The translations under genes and the position numbers were made by a program. The notes under the pieces are model-generated. The model worked only from the letters and a program-made list of their open reading frames with translations, was not told where the DNA came from and did not search any database. Positions 40,684 through 45,756 of a DNA stretch of 45,756 bases are shown in pieces; the stretch's first letter is position 1; each line of letters opens with the position of its first letter. Source of the DNA: CAZTCJ01 sp964612085 (GTDB taxonomy: Bacteria > Pseudomonadota > Alphaproteobacteria > JAJFIK01); the NCBI GenBank assembly GCA_964612085.1, contig CAZTCJ010000023.1:1-45756 (forward strand), given 5' to 3'.

Positions 40684-41529
40684 ATGAGCCCTGATATCGT
40701 CGCCGACGGCTTTGCCTTTATCGAAGGCCCGCGCTGGCATGATGGCGCCCTGTGGTTTTCCGATATGCACGACCATCGCATTTTCCGAATGGTGCCGGGA
40801 AGCGCGCCGGAGCCTGTCTACACGGTGCCCGAACGCCCGTCCGGACTGGGCTGGCTGCCCGATGGGCGGCTCCTGGCCGTCTCCATGATGGACCGCAGGC
40901 TCCTTCGCCTGGAAGCGGACGGAACGGTCGTTCAGCATGCGGATCTGAGCGGTCTGGCACCCCGGCGCATCAACGACATGGTCGTGGACGCGCATGGCCG
41001 CGCCTATGTTGGTAATTTCGGCTTCGATTTCGAAGAAGGCGAAGCGCCCTGCCCGACCGTTCTCATTCGGGTGGACCCGGACGGATCGGTCCACAAGGCC
41101 GCCGACGGTCTCGTCTTCCCCAACGGCACGGCGATCACACCCGACGGCGGCACACTGATCGTGGCGGAGACCTTCGCGGGCCGTCTGTCCGCCTTCGATA
41201 TCGCGGGCGATGGCGGCCTGTCCAATCAGCGGATCTGGGCCGCCCTGCCGGAAGGGGCCGTGCCCGACGGCATCTGCCTCGATGCGGAAGGCGCGGTGTG
41301 GGCCGCCTCGCCCACGACCGGCACCTGCCTGCGCCTCCATGAGGGCGGACGGGTCAGCGAAACCGTCACCACGGGACGCCGGGCCATCGCCTGCATGCTG
41401 GGCGGCGCGGACCGCAAGACACTCTATATCGCGACATCCGGCGCGACCGGCTATGATGAGTGCCGTGCCGAACGCGCGGCCCGTCTGGAAACGGTGACCG
41501 TCGCGGTAAAGGGCGCCGGGTGGCCGTAA
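40684..41529 (+). CDS. SMP-30/gluconolactonase-family protein
   Basis: A 281-residue six-bladed beta-propeller hydrolase. Metal-ligand positions fit the family: Glu in EGPRWHDGALWFSDM, Asn in RRINDMVVDAHGRAYVGNFGFD and FPNGTAITPDGGTLIVAET, and Asp in VPDGICLDAEG. It likely hydrolyses sugar lactones or related esters in the cytoplasm; no signal peptide is seen. AGGAAAACCG lies before the ATG. It sits 71 bases after the transporter and just before the flavin enzyme. Confidence 0.85.
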   Translation: MSPDIVADGFAFIEGPRWHDGALWFSDMHDHRIFRMVPGSAPEPVYTVPERPSGLGWLPDGRLLAVSMMDRRLLRLEADGTVVQHADLSGLAPRRINDMVVDAHGRAYVGNFGFDFEEGEAPCPTVLIRVDPDGSVHKAADGLVFPNGTAITPDGGTLIVAETFAGRLSAFDIAGDGGLSNQRIWAALPEGAVPDGICLDAEGAVWAASPTTGTCLRLHEGGRVSETVTTGRRAIACMLGGADRKTLYIATSGATGYDECRAERAARLETVTVAVKGAGWP

Positions 41530-41572
41530 GGGCATCATCCGTCCTGATACAACCGAAACAAGGGAGGCGGTC

Positions 41573-42679
41573 ATAGCAAGCTCCGTGGATGTTCTCTTCC
41601 AGCCTTATGCGCTCGGGCCTCTTTCTCTTCCCAACCGCATCGTCATGGCGCCCATGACCCGCTCGTTCTCGCCGGGCCATGTGCCGGGCGAGGATGTGGC
41701 GGCCTATTACCGAAGGCGCGCGGAAGGCGGCGTCGGCCTCATATTGTCCGAGGGCGTCGGCCCCAACACCACCACCGCCTTCGGCACGCCCGATGTCCCC
41801 ACCATCGCCACACCCGAGGCGCGCGCGGGCTGGAAAAAGGTGATCGACGGCGTCAAGGACGCAGGCGGCCATATCGGCATTCAGCTCTGGAACGAGGGCC
41901 CCATGCGCCGTCCGGACAGAACGGAGCATCCGGATATTCCGTCCTGGTCGCCATCGGGCTTCCGTGTGCCCAGCAAGCCCTTATGGGAACCGATGACGCC
42001 CGCCGAAATCGAACTGGCGATCATCGAATATGTGGAAGGCGCGGTTGCCGCGCAGGATCTGGGCTTCGATTGCGTGGAATTCCACGGCGCCCATTCCTAT
42101 CTGATCGACAGTTTCTTCTGGGCGGACACCAATCAGCGTGAGGATCAATGGGGCGGTCCGGGTTGGGCCGAACGGACCGCGTTCGCCTGCGAGATCATCC
42201 GGCGGGCGCGCCGCCGCGTCGGTCCGGACTATCCGCTGATCATCCGCCTGTCCCAATGGAAGCAGCAGAATTTCGACGCTAAGCCCGCTCCGACGCCGGA
42301 CGATCTCGCGGCCTGGCTGAGCCCTCTGGCGGAGGCCGGGATTGATGCCTTCCATTGCTCCCAACGGCGCTTCTGGGAACCGGAATTCGAAGGCTCCAGC
42401 CTCAATTTCGCGGGCTGGGCCAAGAAACTGACGGGCAAACCGGCGATTTCCGTGGGCTCCGTTGGCCTTTCAGGCGAGTTCATCGCCTCTTACGGCGGCG
42501 AGACCTCGGAACCCGCCAGCCTCGACCGGTTGATCGAGCGCATGGAGCGGGAGGAATTCGACCTGATCGCCGTGGGCCGCGCCCTCCTGCAGGATCCGGA
42601 CTGGGCTCAGAAGATCCGGGACGGGCGGCACGGCGACCTGCTCGCTTACGACCGGGCGGCACTCGCCACGCTGTATTGA
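41573..42679 (+). CDS. NADH:flavin oxidoreductase (Old Yellow Enzyme family)
   Basis: A TIM-barrel ene-reductase of the Old Yellow Enzyme family binding FMN. Seen: NRIVMAPMTRSFSP, the IQLWNEGP region, GFDCVEFHGAHSYLIDSFFW followed by N-Q-R-D-x-WGG (the family 'N-R-D-YGGS' site), SVGSVGLSG and LIAVGRALLQDPDW. Its start is odd: AGGGAGG stands 5 bases before an ATA (41573), with GTG (41585) four codons later. Either ATA is used, or the ATG decayed and GTG is now the start. I annotate from the ATA but prefer either equally; from GTG the protein is 364 residues. Confidence 0.85.
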   Translation: MASSVDVLFQPYALGPLSLPNRIVMAPMTRSFSPGHVPGEDVAAYYRRRAEGGVGLILSEGVGPNTTTAFGTPDVPTIATPEARAGWKKVIDGVKDAGGHIGIQLWNEGPMRRPDRTEHPDIPSWSPSGFRVPSKPLWEPMTPAEIELAIIEYVEGAVAAQDLGFDCVEFHGAHSYLIDSFFWADTNQREDQWGGPGWAERTAFACEIIRRARRRVGPDYPLIIRLSQWKQQNFDAKPAPTPDDLAAWLSPLAEAGIDAFHCSQRRFWEPEFEGSSLNFAGWAKKLTGKPAISVGSVGLSGEFIASYGGETSEPASLDRLIERMEREEFDLIAVGRALLQDPDWAQKIRDGRHGDLLAYDRAALATLY

Positions 42680-42712
42680 GCGGACGGCCTGACATTGGGC
42701 GACAGACGCTCG

Positions 42713-43753
42713 CTAGGCGAACAAGACCGCGCAGCCCGTCCCGGCCAGGATAGCGTCCACCTGCTCCCGGCTCGAGGGCGCCAGAGCGCCATAAGCCTCG
42801 CGCAGCCAGCCCAGGCATTTGGCCTGATAGGGAAAGGTCGGCTGCACCCACACGCGGCCGTCGATCCGGGCTTCGACCGTCTGCTGACCGTTCAGTACGG
42901 CCTTTGCATTGGCCAGCAGGAACGGCGCATAGACCCGGCCGATCTCGCTCAAGAGCGGCTGAAGCGCTTCTTTGGCTGCATCGGGCGACAGCCAGTCCTC
43001 CGCGCTTGGCGTCAGGCCCGACAGGTCCTCGACCCGGTCGATCCAGGCCCGCACCCGCGGGGATGCCGATTGCGCGACCTGGGCGGGCGTGGGATCGACG
43101 ATCGCAAGCTGGGTCAATTGTCCGTACAGGGCAAAATCGGCGGAAGACGGCCGCGCGCCCAGAACATAGCCTTGCGCCTGGACGAGGCCGTCAAGAATCG
43201 TCAGCAGGCGGCGATAGCTGTCCTCGATGATCGGCCCGGTGGTCTCGTTCGAGCCCACCACATAAAGCCGGCTGACCTGGCGGTCCGCGAAACTTTGCGC
43301 GAGCGCCATGGCCGTATCGTGCTCCAGCGTGGGGTCGTGCCAATATACCAGCAGCGGCCCGGCATTGGCGATATCGGCCGGATACGCCCAACGGTAATGG
43401 AACATGGCTTTGGTCAGCCATTCGTCCGCATAGTCCTCGATCAACTCGTTGAGAAAGGCCAGGGCCGGATGATCGGGAAGAACGGAGCGCTCTTGCTGTC
43501 CCTGTTCCAGGCGCCTGATGATGGGCGTGGAGTCGACCACCGCCTCAAGCGTATCGTCCGCACGCCGAAAATAAAAAGTGGGCAGCAGCTTAACCTTGGG
43601 TTCCGGATAGCGGCCCGCGCTGGCCCGATGGCCGCCCCATTGAAGGGCGTAAGGAATGCGCCGGTAGCGCAACAGGGCGACCATCTTGCGCGTGTAAGGC
43701 GATCCCGGCGCGCCCATCAGAGTCAATGGGGCCTCTGCGCTCCATTCTGCCAT
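42713..43753 (-). CDS. Glutathione S-transferase-like protein
   Basis: A 346-residue protein. The first ~80 residues form a thioredoxin-like GST N-domain (LTLMGAPGSPYTRKMVALLRYRRIPYALQW, then VVDSTPIIRRLEQ with the glutathione-binding V-D-S-T-P-I loop). A long helical C-terminal part follows, including VLGARPSSADFALYGQLTQL. It is longer than typical GSTs by about 100 residues. SPYTRK replaces the usual catalytic Ser/Tyr/Cys site. Start at the ATG at 43753 with GGGAG seven bases upstream; the frame extends another 62 codons with no support. Confidence 0.7.
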   Translation of the reverse strand: MAEWSAEAPLTLMGAPGSPYTRKMVALLRYRRIPYALQWGGHRASAGRYPEPKVKLLPTFYFRRADDTLEAVVDSTPIIRRLEQGQQERSVLPDHPALAFLNELIEDYADEWLTKAMFHYRWAYPADIANAGPLLVYWHDPTLEHDTAMALAQSFADRQVSRLYVVGSNETTGPIIEDSYRRLLTILDGLVQAQGYVLGARPSSADFALYGQLTQLAIVDPTPAQVAQSASPRVRAWIDRVEDLSGLTPSAEDWLSPDAAKEALQPLLSEIGRVYAPFLLANAKAVLNGQQTVEARIDGRVWVQPTFPYQAKCLGWLREAYGALAPSSREQVDAILAGTGCAVLFA

Positions 43754-44016
43754 CGGCGTTCTCCCTGCTTCTCGTCCAGGGATTGAGTATGGCACAGAGG
43801 CCTGCGCTTTCAGAAGAGGGAGAACAAACAGAGGAACGCTTCTGGAAAAACCCGACGGGCCGCGCGTCAGGGCCCTCTCGCCCCATGGCAGGCCGGGCCG
43901 GGCGGGCGGCTGGGCCTTGAAGGAAACGTCTATCAGCATGCGAATTGAAACTTTCCTTCGACCTGTCTACCTTCGTACCCTCTATCACCAATCCATATGC
44001 CGCTTAAGGTGAGTTC
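43754..44016. other. Divergent gap with possible promoter
   Basis: No gene. TTGAAA (43945-43950) and TACCTT (43968-43973), 17 bases apart, are a plausible housekeeping promoter for the hydrolase at 44017. Nothing else is recognised. Confidence 0.35.
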
Positions 44017-44967
44017 ATGAAAACCGTTCTTATCGTTGTCGCGATCCTGGGGGCTGCCCTTGCCGCCGCGTTTTTCTGGCTGCGGACGCCGGACCGCTCC
44101 CGCCAGGACCTGGAAGCGAACTATCTGCGCGCGCCTGAAGACATGATCGAGGTCGGGGATGCGCGCCTGCATGTGCGCGATGACGGGCCGGAAACGGCCC
44201 CCGCCGTGATCATGATCCACGGTTTCGGCTCCAGCCTGCATACCTGGGAGGCCTGGGCCCGCGCCCTGACGGGCGATTTCAGGGTGATCCGCTTCGACCT
44301 GCCCGGATCGGGCCTCACGCCCCCGGATCCCACCGGCAGCTATACCGATGACCGCTCCATCGCGCTCATTCTGGCGCTGATGGACCAGAAGGGCATCGCT
44401 TCGGCGAGCCTTGTCGGCAATTCCATCGGCGGGCGCATCGCCTGGACCATGGGCGCGCGCCATCCGGAGCGGATCGACCGGCTGGTGCTCATTGCCCCCG
44501 ACGGCTTTGCCAGCACGGGGTTCGAATACGGCAAACCCGCCAGCGTGCCGGCGGTCCTGGAGCTGATGCGCTATATCCTGCCCGAATGGCTCGTGCGGCC
44601 GACGCTGAAGGACAGTTATGGAGACCCGGCCCGGCTGAGCGAGGAGACGTTCCAGCGCTATTACGACCTGCTGCTCGCGCCCGGCTCCCGGGGCGCGAAT
44701 ATCGAACGGCTGCGCCAAACCGTGCTGACCGATCCCCGACCGCTGCTCCAGCGCATAGACGCGCCCGTGCTGCTGGTGTGGGGCGAGAAGGACCGCCTGA
44801 TCCCGGCGGAGAATGCCCAGGATTATCTCGCCGTCCTGCCCGATGCCCGGCTCGTGACCTTCCCCGATCTCGGGCATGTGCCCCATGAAGAAGCGGCTGA
44901 GCGCACCCTTGGCCCCGTCCAGGCGTTCCTGTCCGGCGACCCGATCGGCACGGGAGACACGCCTTAG
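44017..44967 (+). CDS. Alpha/beta hydrolase, membrane-anchored
   Basis: A 316-residue alpha/beta hydrolase. Residues 4-22 form an N-terminal hydrophobic anchor or signal (VLIVVAILGAALAAAFFWL). The oxyanion-type HGFGSSLHTWEAWA lies near residue 67, the nucleophile elbow is GNSIGG (Ser), the acid is in WGEKDRLIP and the catalytic His in GHVPHEE. Such enzymes are esterases, lipases or haloalkane-type hydrolases; substrate unknown. AAGGTGAG lies before the ATG. It is divergent from the GST-like gene. Confidence 0.85.
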   Translation: MKTVLIVVAILGAALAAAFFWLRTPDRSRQDLEANYLRAPEDMIEVGDARLHVRDDGPETAPAVIMIHGFGSSLHTWEAWARALTGDFRVIRFDLPGSGLTPPDPTGSYTDDRSIALILALMDQKGIASASLVGNSIGGRIAWTMGARHPERIDRLVLIAPDGFASTGFEYGKPASVPAVLELMRYILPEWLVRPTLKDSYGDPARLSEETFQRYYDLLLAPGSRGANIERLRQTVLTDPRPLLQRIDAPVLLVWGEKDRLIPAENAQDYLAVLPDARLVTFPDLGHVPHEEAAERTLGPVQAFLSGDPIGTGDTP

Positions 44968-45273
44968 AGGTGGAAGACCCTCTTTATCCTTGTCAAAGGA
45001 AAGCCTGACGTCAGGCTGCGCACTCTTGTGTCAAACACGCCTGCTTCAAACGCCAACCGATAATACCAGGATGCGCAAAGCGCGACTTATCCGCCCCGCT
45101 CCCTCGCCCGACCACCCACGACAGTATCCTTGACATTGGATGGCCGGGCGAGGGAGCGGGATGGGTCGAGATCAACGTAAGTTGGTATAAGGCCAAAACC
45201 GAGGTCAAACGCTTATAGAGGAAGCGTCCCAGCACCATCTAAAACTGGATCAAAGGGCAAAAGGAAAAGAGAA
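44968..45273. other. Gene-free region before DUF1214 gene
   Basis: No gene. It contains the palindromic repeat copy B (45095-45166). The ribosome-binding AAGGAAAAGAG just before 45274 belongs to the next gene. Nothing else seen. Confidence 0.5.
45095..45166 (+). repeat. Dispersed palindromic intergenic repeat, copy B
   Basis: Perfect 16-bp inverted arms CCCGCTCCCTCGCCCG (45095-45110) and its complement (45145-45160), with CCACCCAC in the 34-base centre. It matches copy A at 16609-16678 in order and, in the right half, at most positions. Confidence 0.7.
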
Positions 45274-45756
45274 ATGGGCTTTTGGATACGCAGCGTGATC
45301 ACGGTCATCGTTGCATTGGTCATTGGACTTGGATCAGCATATTGGGCGATCTCAAGCCGGACACTTGGTGCCTCCATTTCGAATGGACCGTGGCAGACCA
45401 ACGCCCTGATTGGTTCCGAGGCATTGGACATCTATACACGTGCAGGAGTCGCGATAGCTGGCCTCTTTGCGCTCAGCCGCTCCGAAGCAGTGTATTTTAC
45501 AGCCATGACAGACAGTGATGGTACCCCTCTCAAGGGTACTTGCGCCTACCGGATCGAAGGCACGGATATGCCTGCGCGCTGGTGGAGTATCACCGCCTAT
45601 GGCGCGGACCATTTTCTCATTCCCAATGGCGAGAAACGGTATTCCATGACCCGCGCAGACCTTCTGGGTCTGAGGATTGGCGAGAATGCGGCCACCGCAC
45701 CGGAACAGCCGTTCATTTTCCGCGTAGCCAGGGACCGTCAGCAAGGAGCATGGTTG
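45274..45756 (+). CDS. DUF1214 domain protein (cut by window end)
   Basis: The open frame runs from the ATG at 45274 (AAGGAAAAGAG upstream) through the end of the window without a stop: 161 residues, C terminus missing. Residues 5-25 are a hydrophobic anchor/signal. The rest is a DUF1214 beta domain, recognised by GPWQTNALIGSEALDIYTRAGVAIAGLFALSRSEAVYFTAMTDSDG and the CAYRIEGTDMPARWWSITAYGADHFLIPNGEKRYSM segment with W-S-I-T-Y. In many proteobacteria a DUF1254 gene follows. Function unknown. Confidence 0.85.
   Translation, partial: MGFWIRSVITVIVALVIGLGSAYWAISSRTLGASISNGPWQTNALIGSEALDIYTRAGVAIAGLFALSRSEAVYFTAMTDSDGTPLKGTCAYRIEGTDMPARWWSITAYGADHFLIPNGEKRYSMTRADLLGLRIGENAATAPEQPFIFRVARDRQQGAWL

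Overview
The window is chromosomal DNA from an alphaproteobacterium that I cannot place below class. Three things support this. The core block runs yacG-rng-maf-infA-UPF0262-hisD-DUF2948-murA, an order typical of that class. There are several EcfG-like ECF sigma factors. Most importantly, repeated copies of the alphaproteobacterial general-stress promoter GGAAC-N17/18-GTT occur. Most of the window is GC-rich; roughly 1-6300 is more AT-rich and looks acquired.

Layout. (1) 1-6.3 kb: accessory genes, namely a DJ-1/PfpI-like protein, a membrane-anchored sulfatase, a Sel1-repeat lipoprotein, an exported protein with a C-terminal duplicate remnant, an AraC-family regulator and a phage terminase small-subunit remnant, ending at tRNA-Phe. 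(2) 6.5-16.5 kb: gamma-glutamyltransferase, a DUF2254 membrane protein, then the leftward core block, with a 56-codon basic protein upstream of murA. (3) 16.5-18.7 kb: a palindromic intergenic repeat, tRNA-Thr, a membrane protein and a UbiG-like methyltransferase. (4) 18.7-39 kb: a stress and ion-homeostasis region. It holds an MFS exporter, an MscS channel, a Na+/H+ antiporter, Trk potassium uptake, a PA2169-type four-helix protein, glutamate dehydrogenase, ExoD, PRC-barrel and OB-fold envelope proteins, an entericidin-like lipoprotein, several tiny membrane proteins, two ECF sigma factors, a stand-alone sigma-like protein and a Crp/Fnr regulator. (5) 39-45.8 kb: GPH-type transporter, SMP-30 lactonase-like protein, Old Yellow Enzyme, GST-like protein, alpha/beta hydrolase and a DUF1214 protein cut by the window end.

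The main discovery is in region 4. I find fourteen exact GGAAC-N17/18-GTT boxes, thirteen of them between genes and correctly oriented towards a gene or RNA and one antisense to a lipoprotein gene. They make this a local general-stress (EcfG-type) regulon island. One box drives no open frame: it fires into a ~110-nt gap holding a C-rich two-hairpin RNA that ends in a textbook terminator, a candidate stress sRNA resembling Caulobacter GsrN in design. Another precedes an mscS mRNA whose Shine-Dalgarno and AUG are separated by a perfect 9-bp hairpin that would bring them to normal spacing. Two others are divergent with -35 boxes only 8 bp apart, flanking genes for tiny membrane proteins.

Functionally, region 4 reads as one envelope and osmotic stress programme: ion channels and transporters (MscS, antiporter, Trk), periplasmic or membrane small proteins (OB-fold, PRC-barrel, entericidin, DUF1328) and regulators (sigma factor with possible anti-sigma, sigma-like decoy, Crp/Fnr). 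PhyR and NepR themselves are not in the window. All functional statements are from sequence reading; no database search was run.
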